From Pseudomonas cremoricolorata DSM 17059 = NBRC 16634 (GTDB taxonomy: Bacteria; Pseudomonadota; Gammaproteobacteria; Pseudomonadales; Pseudomonadaceae), in assembly GCF_000425745.1 (NCBI RefSeq), contig NZ_AUEA01000015.1:1-64000 (forward strand): a stretch of 64,000 nucleotides of DNA, written 5' to 3'. Shown one piece after another: positions 26,039-34,124 of the stretch. Every line of letters starts with the position of its first letter. The stretch's first letter is position 1. The notes under the pieces were generated by a model that saw only the letters and a list, made by a program, of their open reading frames with translations, was not told the DNA's origin and did not search any database. The position numbers were made by a program, and so were the translations under genes.

Positions 26039-26242
26039 GCACGCACTCCTGAAGATTAAGTCTTGCTCCGTCATTCTCGATCGCGGGGCGTTGTTGTTCT
26101 TCAGAGCCCGCTGAGTCGTCAGGGGTTATCGGCTGGCATCGTGTTAGCTGAAACGCTTTTTCAGCAGAATTCGTCGGCAATTGGCAAATGCCTGCCGAGC
26201 GCTGCGTCGGGCGTGAAGGGAGGGCGAGGGTGCAGCGGCGGC

Positions 26243-26266
26243 CCTGACTGCTGGAAAACAGTCAGG
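26243..26266 (-). terminator. Hairpin after the YpfJ-type peptidase gene
   Basis: A perfect 8-bp stem (CCTGACTG and CAGTCAGG) with an 8-base loop lies 16 bases after the stop of the minus-strand peptidase gene. There is no T-run, so termination strength is uncertain. Confidence 0.45.
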
Positions 26267-26281
26267 ACCGGAAGGTGAAGG

Positions 26282-27166
26282 TCAGAGGCTGCGGGCGTTG
26301 AAGGTGTCGCAGCGCTGCGCGTCACCCTGCTCGAAACCGGTCTTGAACCAGCGCACGCGCTGGGCCGAAGTGCCGTGGGTGAACGAGTCCGGCACCACGC
26401 GGCCCTGGCCTTGTTGCTGCAAACGGTCGTCGCCGATGGCATTGGCAGCGTTCAGGGCCTCTTCGACATCGCCCGGCTCCAGCCAGTTGAGGCGCTTCTG
26501 CGCCTGGTAGGCCCAGACCCCGGCGAAGCAGTCGGCCTGCAACTCCTGACGCACCAGCAGGCCATTGGCACCTTCCATACGCTCACCGCGCTGACGCGCA
26601 GCCTGCACCTGTTTCGACACACCCAGCAGGGTCTGCACGTGGTGGCCTATTTCGTGGGCGATGACATAGGCCTGGGCGAAGTCGCCGGCGGCAGAGAAGC
26701 GCGTTTCCATCTCGCGGAAGAACGACATGTCGAGGTACACGCGCTGGTCGGCGGGGCAATAGAACGGGCCGACCGCCGCCGAGGCGAAGCCGCAGGCCGA
26801 ATTGACCTGGCCGCTGAACAGTACCAGCTTCGGTTCACGGTACTGCTGGCCGGACTGGGCGAACAGGGCCTTCCAGGTGTCTTCGGTGTCGCCCAGAATC
26901 GACGAGACGAACTCGGCCTGTTCGTCGTTGGCCGGCGGCGCCTTGCCCTCGGTGCCGGCGGGGGCGGCCTGGCGTTGTTCCATCTGCCCGGTGAGCTGGC
27001 CGAGGATCTGCAACGGGTCCTGGCCGGTCAGCCAGCCGATGCCGACGATCAATAGAATGGCGCCCAGGCCCAGGCCTTTGCCGCCACCAAAGCGCATACC
27101 GCCGCCACCGCCCGAGCCGCGGGCATCCACCACGTTGTCGCTGCGCCGACCTTTTCGCCAATCCAT
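26282..27166 (-). CDS. ypfJ: YpfJ-family neutral zinc metallopeptidase
   Basis: The 294-residue protein has a Gly-rich start, one membrane segment (about residues 30-47) and a zinc peptidase domain with the motif HEIGHH (171-176) and, further on, the third-ligand region LQADCFAGVWA. This is the neutral zinc metallopeptidase family (PF04228) of E. coli YpfJ. It is probably anchored in the inner membrane with the active domain in the periplasm. The substrate is unknown. It is monocistronic and starts at MDWRKGRRSD, a sequence conserved in the family. Confidence 0.88.
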   Translation of the reverse strand: MDWRKGRRSDNVVDARGSGGGGGMRFGGGKGLGLGAILLIVGIGWLTGQDPLQILGQLTGQMEQRQAAPAGTEGKAPPANDEQAEFVSSILGDTEDTWKALFAQSGQQYREPKLVLFSGQVNSACGFASAAVGPFYCPADQRVYLDMSFFREMETRFSAAGDFAQAYVIAHEIGHHVQTLLGVSKQVQAARQRGERMEGANGLLVRQELQADCFAGVWAYQAQKRLNWLEPGDVEEALNAANAIGDDRLQQQGQGRVVPDSFTHGTSAQRVRWFKTGFEQGDAQRCDTFNARSL

Positions 27167-27275
27167 CGAAGTTCTCCTGCAATAAGCCTGTATGAGCTTT
27201 GCCCATGCAGATTAGTTCAGGTGTGGGCGGTGCTGCTGTGGCATGACGCAGCAAGGGGGTTCGAGCGACCCGGTA

Positions 27276-27294
27276 GGGGCTGTGAAACAGCCCC
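27276..27294 (-). terminator. Hairpin after trmA
   Basis: GGGGCTG and CAGCCCC form a perfect 7-bp stem with loop TGAAA, about 20 bases after the trmA stop on the minus strand. It lacks a clear T-run but is well placed to end the permease-trmA transcript. Confidence 0.5.
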
Positions 27295-27313
27295 GGTCAA
27301 CGGGCGTGATGCC

Positions 27314-28399
27314 TCAGCGACGCACCAGCAACACACCGCTTTCCATATGGTGGGTGTAGGGGAACTGGTCGAACACTGCGCAGCGCTCGATGCGGTGAGT
27401 GTCGTGCAGTTGCGCGATATTCGCCGCCAGGGTGTCCGGGTTGCACGAGATATAAAGAATGCGTTCGAAGCGCCGGGTCAGCTCGCAGGTGTCCGGGTCC
27501 ATGCCGGCGCGCGGCGGGTCGACGAACACGGTGCCGAAGTCGTACTGCTTGAGGTCGATGCCCTGCAGGCGGCGGAACGGACGCACCTCGTTGAGGGCCT
27601 GGGTCAGTTCTTCGGCCGACAGGCGCACCAGGCAGACGTTATCCACGCAGTTCTCGTCGAGGTTGCTCAGGGCCGCGTTGACCGAGGTCTTGCTGATCTC
27701 GGTGGCCAGCACCTTGCGTACCCGGGTCGCCAGCGGCAGGGTGAAGTTGCCATTGCCGCAGTACAGCTCGAGCAGGTCGTCGCTGCGCTCGCCCATGGCC
27801 TCATAGGCCCAGCCGAGCATCTTCTGGTTGACCGTGCCGTTGGGCTGGGTGAAGGCGCCTTCCGGCTGGCGGTAGCTGAACGTGCGACCGGCAACCTCGA
27901 GCTTCTCCACTGCATAATCGCGGCCGATCACCAGGCGTTTGCCCTTGGAACGGCCAATGACGCTGACATTCAACTCGCTGGCCAACGTCTGGGCGGCGAC
28001 TTCCCAGGCCTCGTCCAGCGGGCGGTGATAGCACAGCGTGACCATGGCATCGCCGGCCAGGGTGGTGAGGAACTCGACCTGGAACAGGCGATTGCTCAAG
28101 TCTTCATTGCCCTGCCAGGCGGCCTTGAGCCGCGGCATCAGTTCATTGATGTGCTGGCTGGCGATGGGGAAGTCGTCGATGAGAATGGCTTTGTGTTTTT
28201 CACCTGGGGCGAACATCGCGTAATGGCGCTGACCCTCTTCACGCCACAGGCGGAACTCGGCGCGCAGGCGGTAGTGCGCCTGCGGCGAATCGAAGACCTG
28301 CGGCTCTGGGGCGGCGAACGGTGCCAGCAGCTCGCGCAGGCGTTGCGCCTTGGCGGTGAGCTGCTCGCTGTAGGACGAGGGATCGAAGGCAGCACTCAT
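27314..28399 (-). CDS. trmA: tRNA (uracil-5-)-methyltransferase TrmA
   Basis: TrmA makes 5-methyluridine at position 54 of the T-loop of tRNAs, using SAM. The 361-residue product (E. coli 366) has SAM motif I LLELYCGNGNFTLPLA, the motif VFVDPPRAG, and the nucleophile Cys in ISCNPDTLA (about residue 319). The catalytic Glu is in the C-terminal FDQFPYTHHMES segment. The start overlaps the stop of the upstream permease gene by four bases. A purine permease coupled to a tRNA methylase is an odd pairing that may only reflect shared expression. Confidence 0.95.
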   Translation of the reverse strand: MSAAFDPSSYSEQLTAKAQRLRELLAPFAAPEPQVFDSPQAHYRLRAEFRLWREEGQRHYAMFAPGEKHKAILIDDFPIASQHINELMPRLKAAWQGNEDLSNRLFQVEFLTTLAGDAMVTLCYHRPLDEAWEVAAQTLASELNVSVIGRSKGKRLVIGRDYAVEKLEVAGRTFSYRQPEGAFTQPNGTVNQKMLGWAYEAMGERSDDLLELYCGNGNFTLPLATRVRKVLATEISKTSVNAALSNLDENCVDNVCLVRLSAEELTQALNEVRPFRRLQGIDLKQYDFGTVFVDPPRAGMDPDTCELTRRFERILYISCNPDTLAANIAQLHDTHRIERCAVFDQFPYTHHMESGVLLVRR

Positions 28400-29691
28400 G
28401 CGTTGAACCAGCCCAGTTTGATGACGAACAGCACCGAGAGAATCACCAGCGCCGCGTTGAGGTCACGGTAGCGGCCAGAGATCAGCTTGATGGCGGTCCA
28501 GGTGATGAAGCCGAAGGCGATGCCGTTGGCGATCGAGTAGGTCAGCGGCATGGCCAGGGCGGTGACCACCACCGGTGCAGCTTCGGTGATGTCGTCCCAG
28601 TTGATTTCTGCCAGGCCCGAGGCCATCAGCACGGCGACGAACAGCAGCGCCGGGGCGGTGGCGAAGGCCGGTACGCTGCTTGCCAGCGGCGCGAAGAACA
28701 GCGCCAGGAGGAACAGCACTGCGACCACGATGGCGGTCAGGCCGGTGCGCCCACCGGCGCTGACGCCCGCTGCCGATTCGATGTAGCTGGTGGTGGTCGA
28801 GGTGCCCAGCAGCGAGCCGGCCATGGCGGCGGTGCTGTCGGCGATCAGCGCGCGGCCCATCTTCGGCATGTGGCCGTCCTTGCCCATCAGCCCGGCGCGC
28901 TTGGCGACGCCGATCAGGGTGCCGGAGTTGTCGAACAGGTCGACGAACAGGAAGGCGAAGATCACGCTGATCAGCGCCACGTCGAGGGCGCCGGCGATGT
29001 CCAGTTGCAGGAAGGTCGGCGCCAGCGACGGCGGCATCGAGACCACGCCACCGAACGGGGTGAAACCGAGCACGATGGAGGCGACGGTGACCGCGAGAAT
29101 GCCGATCAGCACGGCACCGCGCACTTTCAGCGATTCCAGCCCGACGATCAGGAAGAAGCCCAGGGTGGCGAGGATCGGCGCCGGTGCGCGCAGATCGCCC
29201 AGGCCCACCAGGGTGGCCGGGTTATCCACCACGATACCGGCGTTGTGCAGGGCGATCAGCGCCAGGAACAGGCCGATACCGGCGGCGATGGCCGAGCGCA
29301 GCGGCAGCGGGATGCTGTTCACGATCCATTCGCGGATACGGAAGATCGACAGCAGGAAGAACAGCACCGCCGAGATGAACACCGCACCCAGCGCCACTTG
29401 CCAGGTGTGGCCCTGGTGCAGCACCACGGTGTAGGTGAAGAAGGCGTTCAGGCCCATGCCGGGGGCCAGGGCGATCGGGTAGTTGGCGATCAGGCCCATG
29501 GTCACCGAGCCGATGGCCGCGGCCAGGCAGGTGGCGACGAACAGCGCGCCTTTGTCCATGCCGGTCTCACCGAGGATGCTCGGGTTGACGAAGAGGATGT
29601 AGGCCATGGCCAGGAAGGTGGTGACGCCCGCAAGAATCTCGGTACGCACGTTGGTGTTGTGTGCTTTTAGTTGAAACAGCCTGTCCAGCAT
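28396..29691 (-). CDS. AzgA-type purine (guanine/hypoxanthine/adenine) permease
   Basis: A 431-residue transporter with about 12-14 membrane segments, of the AzgA/PurP branch of nucleobase:cation symporters (NCS2). Typical segments are LDRLFQLKAHNTNVRTEILAG at the N-terminus, ANYPIALAPGMGLNAFF (about residues 70-86), LFVDLFDNSGTLIGVA and TSTTTSYIESAAGVSAGGRTG. It imports hypoxanthine/guanine or adenine with protons; which base cannot be told by eye. The ATG is chosen because GGAG lies about five bases upstream; a TTG four codons earlier lacks support. It overlaps trmA (ATGA). Confidence 0.88.
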   Translation of the reverse strand: MLDRLFQLKAHNTNVRTEILAGVTTFLAMAYILFVNPSILGETGMDKGALFVATCLAAAIGSVTMGLIANYPIALAPGMGLNAFFTYTVVLHQGHTWQVALGAVFISAVLFFLLSIFRIREWIVNSIPLPLRSAIAAGIGLFLALIALHNAGIVVDNPATLVGLGDLRAPAPILATLGFFLIVGLESLKVRGAVLIGILAVTVASIVLGFTPFGGVVSMPPSLAPTFLQLDIAGALDVALISVIFAFLFVDLFDNSGTLIGVAKRAGLMGKDGHMPKMGRALIADSTAAMAGSLLGTSTTTSYIESAAGVSAGGRTGLTAIVVAVLFLLALFFAPLASSVPAFATAPALLFVAVLMASGLAEINWDDITEAAPVVVTALAMPLTYSIANGIAFGFITWTAIKLISGRYRDLNAALVILSVLFVIKLGWFNA

Positions 29692-29867
29692 GCCCGCTCC
29701 CAAGTCGCCGTCGGCGCCGTGAATGTATCGACCCCATCAGCAAAGCACAGCGCCCGAGGGCTGCCGTATTTTTCCGGGGCGGAAAAAAGCCGCGCATCAT
29801 ACCAGCCTGTTCGCCGAACGGTAGTGAATGTCGCGGCCAGTTGAGCTGCGCGGCCTGGGCCGTGGCG

Positions 29868-31097
29868 TCAGGCGACCGGCGGTTGATGCAGGCGGTCGCG
29901 CCTGGCGAGGGTCGGGAACAGTTTTATCCACAGGCCGGTGACCACTAATGTGCCGGCGCCGCCCAGCACTACCGCAGGCACCGTGCCGAACCAGTGCGCG
30001 GTCAGCCCCGATTCGAATTCCCCAAGCTGGTTCGAGGCGCCGATGAACAAGCCATTGACCGCACTGACCCGCCCGCGCATTTCATCGGGCGTCTGCAACT
30101 GCACGAAGGCGCTGCGGATGACCATGCTGACCATGTCGGCTGCCCCGAGCACCACCAGCACCGCCAGGGAAAACCAGAACGAGGTCGACAGGCCGAAGGC
30201 GATGGTCGCCACGCCGAACACACCGACGGCGGTGAACATGGTGCGGCCGATCTTGCGCTCGAACGGAAAACGCGCCAGCCACAGCGACATCAGCAGCGCT
30301 CCCACCGCCGGCGCCGAGCGCAGCAGGCCCAGGCCCATGGGGCCGGTGAACAGGATGTCCTTGGCGAACACCGGCAACAGCGCCGTGGCGCCGCCCAACA
30401 GCACCGCGAACAGGTCCAGCGAGATGGCGCCGAGCACATCCGGCCGGCTGCGAATGAAGCGCACCCCCGCCAGCAGCGAGTCAAGGCTGGCGCGGCCGGC
30501 TTGCCTCACCTGCGGGCGCACCTTGAGGCTCAGGGTCAGCAGGCAGGCGATGGCGTACAGCGCCACGGTCGGGCCGTACACCCACAGGCTGCCGAAGGCA
30601 TACAGGAAACCGCCGATGGCCGGGGCGACGATGGTCGCCGATTGGGTGGCCGAGGCGGAGGCCGCCACCGCCCGCGGGAACAGCGCTGCCGGCACCAGGT
30701 TGGGCAGCAGCGCCTGGGTCGCCGGCATTTCGAACGAGCGGGTGGCGCCGAGCAGGAAGGCCAGGAGGAAAATAAGCTCGCGGCTGACGTTGTCGGTGGC
30801 GCTGCCGACCGCCAGGCCCAGGGCGATCAGACCCTGCAAGGTCTGGCACAGCGCGGCCACGCGGCGTCGGTCGTAGCGGTCGGCGACATGCCCGGTGTGC
30901 AGCATGAACAGCACCCGTGGGGCGAATTCCACCAGGCCCACCAGGCCCAGGTCGAGCACATTGCCGGTCAGTTGATACAGATGCCAGCCAATCGCCACGG
31001 TGAGCATCTGAAAACCGCTGGCGGTGAACACCCGGGCGAACCAGAAGGCGACGAAGGGGCGCTGGTGGCGCAGCAACAGGGCAGGGGAGGCGGACAT
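29868..31097 (-). CDS. MFS transporter (EntS/MFS_3-like exporter)
   Basis: The 409-residue protein has 12 predicted membrane helices. It begins with FVAFWFARVFTASGFQMLTVAIGWHLY and carries the MFS loop GHVADRYDRRRV (about residues 69-80), as in the MFS_3 group that includes the enterobactin exporter EntS. The substrate is unknown; no siderophore genes lie nearby. It is a single gene, divergent from cioAB across a 350-base gap. Confidence 0.8.
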   Translation of the reverse strand: MSASPALLLRHQRPFVAFWFARVFTASGFQMLTVAIGWHLYQLTGNVLDLGLVGLVEFAPRVLFMLHTGHVADRYDRRRVAALCQTLQGLIALGLAVGSATDNVSRELIFLLAFLLGATRSFEMPATQALLPNLVPAALFPRAVAASASATQSATIVAPAIGGFLYAFGSLWVYGPTVALYAIACLLTLSLKVRPQVRQAGRASLDSLLAGVRFIRSRPDVLGAISLDLFAVLLGGATALLPVFAKDILFTGPMGLGLLRSAPAVGALLMSLWLARFPFERKIGRTMFTAVGVFGVATIAFGLSTSFWFSLAVLVVLGAADMVSMVIRSAFVQLQTPDEMRGRVSAVNGLFIGASNQLGEFESGLTAHWFGTVPAVVLGGAGTLVVTGLWIKLFPTLARRDRLHQPPVA

Positions 31098-31300
31098 CGG
31101 TGGGCTGATACCTCGGGGAAGCGGTGCGGGTCAGGTGTTTCAGGCTCAGGCAGAGCCTATCACCTGTTTGTAACAAATGTTTGCTGATTGCCGGGGTGGG
31201 CACGCTTCGGCCCCCCGGTAAAGGCGGTGGGACAACGGGTCACGCGGCATTCAACCACACGTCGGGTCGGGGCATTCGGGGCTATGCTTCCTGTGCTCGA

Positions 31301-31314
31301 TTGATCTGGATCAA
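31301..31314. promoter_or_regulatory. ANR/FNR box upstream of cioAB
   Basis: TTGATCTGGATCAA is a perfect match to the FNR/ANR consensus TTGAT-N4-ATCAA. It lies 134 bases before the cioA start, in the 350-base gap (31098-31447) shared with the MFS gene. In P. aeruginosa ANR represses the cyanide-insensitive oxidase at low oxygen; the same control is likely here. I see no other clear site in the gap. Confidence 0.85.
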
Positions 31315-31447
31315 TTTTCGCCAGCCAGCGAGCAGCCGGACCCCCGCAATCCGACAGAACAATTCCAATGCACAGCGCTCGATACTCGAGGGGGCAGTGG
31401 GCGTAGGCCGCGTGCCGTACCGCCGTACCATCTGACGAGGAAACATC

Positions 31448-32884
31448 ATGTTCGGCCTAGAAGCCCTGGAGCTTGCCCGAATTCAGTTCGCCTTCACCGT
31501 GTCGTTCCACATCCTGTTCCCGGCCATCACCATAGGTCTCGCCAGTTACCTGGCGGTGCTCGAAGGGTTGTGGCTGAAAACCCATGAGCAGGTGTACCGC
31601 GACCTCTACCATTTCTGGTCGAAGATCTTCGCCGTCAACTTCGGCATGGGCGTGGTCTCAGGCCTGGTCATGGCCTATCAGTTCGGCACCAACTGGAGCC
31701 GCTTCTCGGAGTTCGCAGGCTCGATCACCGGACCGTTACTGACCTATGAAGTGCTCACCGCCTTCTTCCTCGAGGCGGGCTTCCTGGGCGTCATGCTGTT
31801 CGGCTGGAACCGCGTCGGACGCGGCCTGCACTTCTTCGCCACGGTGATGGTGGCGGTCGGCACGATCATCTCGACCTTCTGGATCCTGGCCTCCAACAGC
31901 TGGATGCAGACCCCGCAAGGCTACGAGATCATCGATGGACGAGTGATTCCGGTGGACTGGCTGGCGGTGATCTTCAACCCCTCGTTCCCCTACCGCCTGA
32001 TGCACATGGCCACCGCGGCGTTCGTCGCCACAGCGTTCTTCGTCGGCGCTTCGGCGGCCTGGCACCTGCTGCGCGGGAGCGACAACCCGGCGGTGCGCAA
32101 GATGCTCTCGATGGCCATGTGGATGGCCTTGATCGTCGCCCCGGTGCAGGCGGTGATCGGCGACTTCCATGGCCTCAATACGCTCAAGCACCAGCCGGCG
32201 AAAATCGCCGCCATCGAAGGCCACTGGGAAAACCACCCGGGCGAGCCAACGCCGCTGATCCTCTTCGGCCTGCCCGACATGCAGGCTGAAACCACCCGCT
32301 TCAAGCTGGAAATCCCGGCCCTGGGCAGTTTGATTCTGACCCACAGCCTGGATAAACAGGTGCCGGCGCTCAAGGAATTCGCCCCTGAAGACCGGCCCAA
32401 CTCGACCGTGGTGTTCTGGTCGTTCCGGATCATGGTCGGCCTGGGCATGCTGATGATTCTGGTCGGTCTGTGGAGCCTGTGGCTGCGCCGCAGCGGCAAG
32501 CTGTACAGCTCGCGGCCGTTCCTCTACCTGACCTTGTGGATGGGGCCCTCGGGGCTGATCGCCATCCTCGCCGGCTGGTTCACCACCGAGATCGGCCGTC
32601 AGCCGTGGGTGGTGTATGGGCTGATGCGCACCGCCGACGCGGTGTCCAACCACAGCTACACGCAACTGGGCATCACCCTGGTGATGTTCGTGGTGGTCTA
32701 CTTCGCGCTGTTCGGCACCGGCCTTGGCTACATGATGCGCCTGGTGCGCAAAGGCCCGCAGAGCACGGTCGGTGAGCAGCCGCAGTCCGGTGGCCCGGGA
32801 CAACAACGTACGCCAGCGCGGCCTTTGTCTGCCGCTGACGATGGCAGCGAACACGCCGCCGCCCGCCCGAACGAGGGGAACTGA
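31448..32884 (+). CDS. cioA: Cyanide-insensitive terminal oxidase subunit I (bd-type)
   Basis: CioA is the haem-bearing subunit of a bd-type quinol oxidase that reduces oxygen to water with little sensitivity to cyanide. The 478-residue protein has the N-terminal haem ligand region (ARIQFAFTVSFHILFPA, His about residue 21), GRQPW (in TTEIGRQPWVVYG), and a short Q-loop, which sets the Cio subgroup apart from E. coli CydA. About nine membrane helices are seen. The cioB gene starts two bases after the stop, within one operon. Confidence 0.95.
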   Translation: MFGLEALELARIQFAFTVSFHILFPAITIGLASYLAVLEGLWLKTHEQVYRDLYHFWSKIFAVNFGMGVVSGLVMAYQFGTNWSRFSEFAGSITGPLLTYEVLTAFFLEAGFLGVMLFGWNRVGRGLHFFATVMVAVGTIISTFWILASNSWMQTPQGYEIIDGRVIPVDWLAVIFNPSFPYRLMHMATAAFVATAFFVGASAAWHLLRGSDNPAVRKMLSMAMWMALIVAPVQAVIGDFHGLNTLKHQPAKIAAIEGHWENHPGEPTPLILFGLPDMQAETTRFKLEIPALGSLILTHSLDKQVPALKEFAPEDRPNSTVVFWSFRIMVGLGMLMILVGLWSLWLRRSGKLYSSRPFLYLTLWMGPSGLIAILAGWFTTEIGRQPWVVYGLMRTADAVSNHSYTQLGITLVMFVVVYFALFGTGLGYMMRLVRKGPQSTVGEQPQSGGPGQQRTPARPLSAADDGSEHAAARPNEGN

Positions 32885-32886
32885 AC

Positions 32887-33894
32887 ATGGGTATCGATCT
32901 TCCGCTGATCTGGGCCGTGATCATCATCTTCGGAGTGATGATGTATGTGGTGATGGATGGCTTCGACTTAGGCATCGGCATGCTCTTTCCCTTCGTCAAG
33001 GGCAAGGCCGACCGCGACGTGATGATGAACACCGTAGCGCCGGTGTGGGACGGCAACGAGACCTGGCTGGTGCTGGGCGGGGCGGCGCTGTTCGGCGCGT
33101 TCCCGATGGCTTATGCGGTGGTGCTCGAAGCGTTGTACCTGCCGTTGATCCTGATGCTGGTGGGGCTGATCTTCCGCGGTGTGGCCTTCGAGTTCCGCTT
33201 CAAGGCGCGTGATGCCAAGCGTCACCTGTGGGACAAGGCGTTCATCTGGGGTTCGCTGGTGGCGACCTTCTTCCAGGGCGTGGCATTGGGCGCGTTCATC
33301 GAAGGCTTCAAGGTGGTCGACCGGCATTTCGCAGGCGGCACGCTCGACTGGCTGACCCCCTTCAGCCTGTTCTGCGGGCTGGGGCTGATCGTTGCCTACA
33401 CCCTGCTGGGCTGCACCTGGCTGATCATGAAGACCGACGGCCCCCTGCACCAGCGCATGCACGACCTGGCACGGCCCTTGGCGCTGGTGCTGCTGGCGGT
33501 GATCGGCGTGGTCAGCCTGTGGACGCCACTGGCCTATGGGCAGATCGCCGAACGCTGGTTCAGCATGCCCAACCTGATCTGGTTCATGCCGGTGCCGATT
33601 CTGGTGATGGTGACCTTCTATGCGCTGCTGCGAGCGGTGGCGCAGGACACCCACTACACGCCGTTCCTGCTTACCCTGGTGCTGATCTTCCTCGGCTACA
33701 GCGGCCTGGGCATCAGCCTGTGGCCGAACATCATCCCGCCGTCGATCTCGATCTGGGAAGCCGCCGCGCCGCCGCAGAGCCAGGGCTTCATGCTTGTGGG
33801 TACGCTGTTCATCCTGCCGTTCATCCTTGGCTACACGTTCTGGAGCTACTACGTGTTCCGCGGCAAGGTCAGCCACGACGATGGCTACCACTGA
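32887..33894 (+). CDS. cioB: Cyanide-insensitive terminal oxidase subunit II
   Basis: CioB is the partner membrane subunit of the bd-type oxidase. The 335-residue product begins DLPLIWAVIIIFGVMMYVVMDGFDLG, the usual CydB N-terminus with its GFDLG motif (about residues 20-24), and contains WDGNETWLVLGG, also conserved, with about eight helices. The start has GAGGGGAA upstream within the end of cioA. A short DUF2474 gene follows after 12 bases. Confidence 0.95.
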   Translation: MGIDLPLIWAVIIIFGVMMYVVMDGFDLGIGMLFPFVKGKADRDVMMNTVAPVWDGNETWLVLGGAALFGAFPMAYAVVLEALYLPLILMLVGLIFRGVAFEFRFKARDAKRHLWDKAFIWGSLVATFFQGVALGAFIEGFKVVDRHFAGGTLDWLTPFSLFCGLGLIVAYTLLGCTWLIMKTDGPLHQRMHDLARPLALVLLAVIGVVSLWTPLAYGQIAERWFSMPNLIWFMPVPILVMVTFYALLRAVAQDTHYTPFLLTLVLIFLGYSGLGISLWPNIIPPSISIWEAAAPPQSQGFMLVGTLFILPFILGYTFWSYYVFRGKVSHDDGYH

Positions 33895-33906
33895 CAGGAG
33901 GCGAGC

Positions 33907-34059
33907 ATGACCGGTGAACCCGATGTACAGGTCAAGAAACCACTGTGGCAGCGCCTGGGCTGGCTGGCGCTGATCTGGCTCGCCAGCGTCGCCACCCTGG
34001 GTGTGGCGGCCTGGCTGATGCGGCTGTTCATGGCGGCGGCGGGCTTGACCACGCACTAG
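33907..34059 (+). CDS. DUF2474 small membrane protein, probable oxidase accessory subunit
   Basis: A 50-residue protein (MTGEPDVQVKKPLWQRLGWL, then a single membrane helix ALIWLASVATLGVAAW). The polar start with KKPLWQRLGWL followed by one helix is the DUF2474 pattern, often found as the last gene of cio-type bd oxidase operons and comparable to CydX in E. coli, which stabilises the oxidase. AGGAGG precedes the ATG by about six bases. The match to cioB in spacing and direction makes a third-subunit role likely, though not shown. Confidence 0.82.
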   Translation: MTGEPDVQVKKPLWQRLGWLALIWLASVATLGVAAWLMRLFMAAAGLTTH

Positions 34060-34063
34060 GTGC

Positions 34064-34108
34064 GGCCATTCGCAGCACTTGCAGGATCGGCGTCAGCCGC
34101 GAGTGGCC
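34064..34108. repeat. REP-like inverted repeat after the cio operon
   Basis: GGCCATTCGCAGC (34064-34076) pairs with GCCGCGAGTGGCC (34096-34108), with two wobble-type mismatches and a 19-base loop. It shares the GGCCATTCGC core with the elements after mmsB and ggt and again sits between convergent genes (the DUF2474 gene and rlmG). Confidence 0.55.
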
Positions 34109-34124
34109 GGCAACGCCGGCCCTC

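Noticed and set aside
29769..29787. Hairpin TTTTTCCG/CGGAAAAA between the MFS and permease genes as a terminator
   Set aside because: The GC part is only three pairs, and on the minus strand the T-run lies before rather than after the stem.
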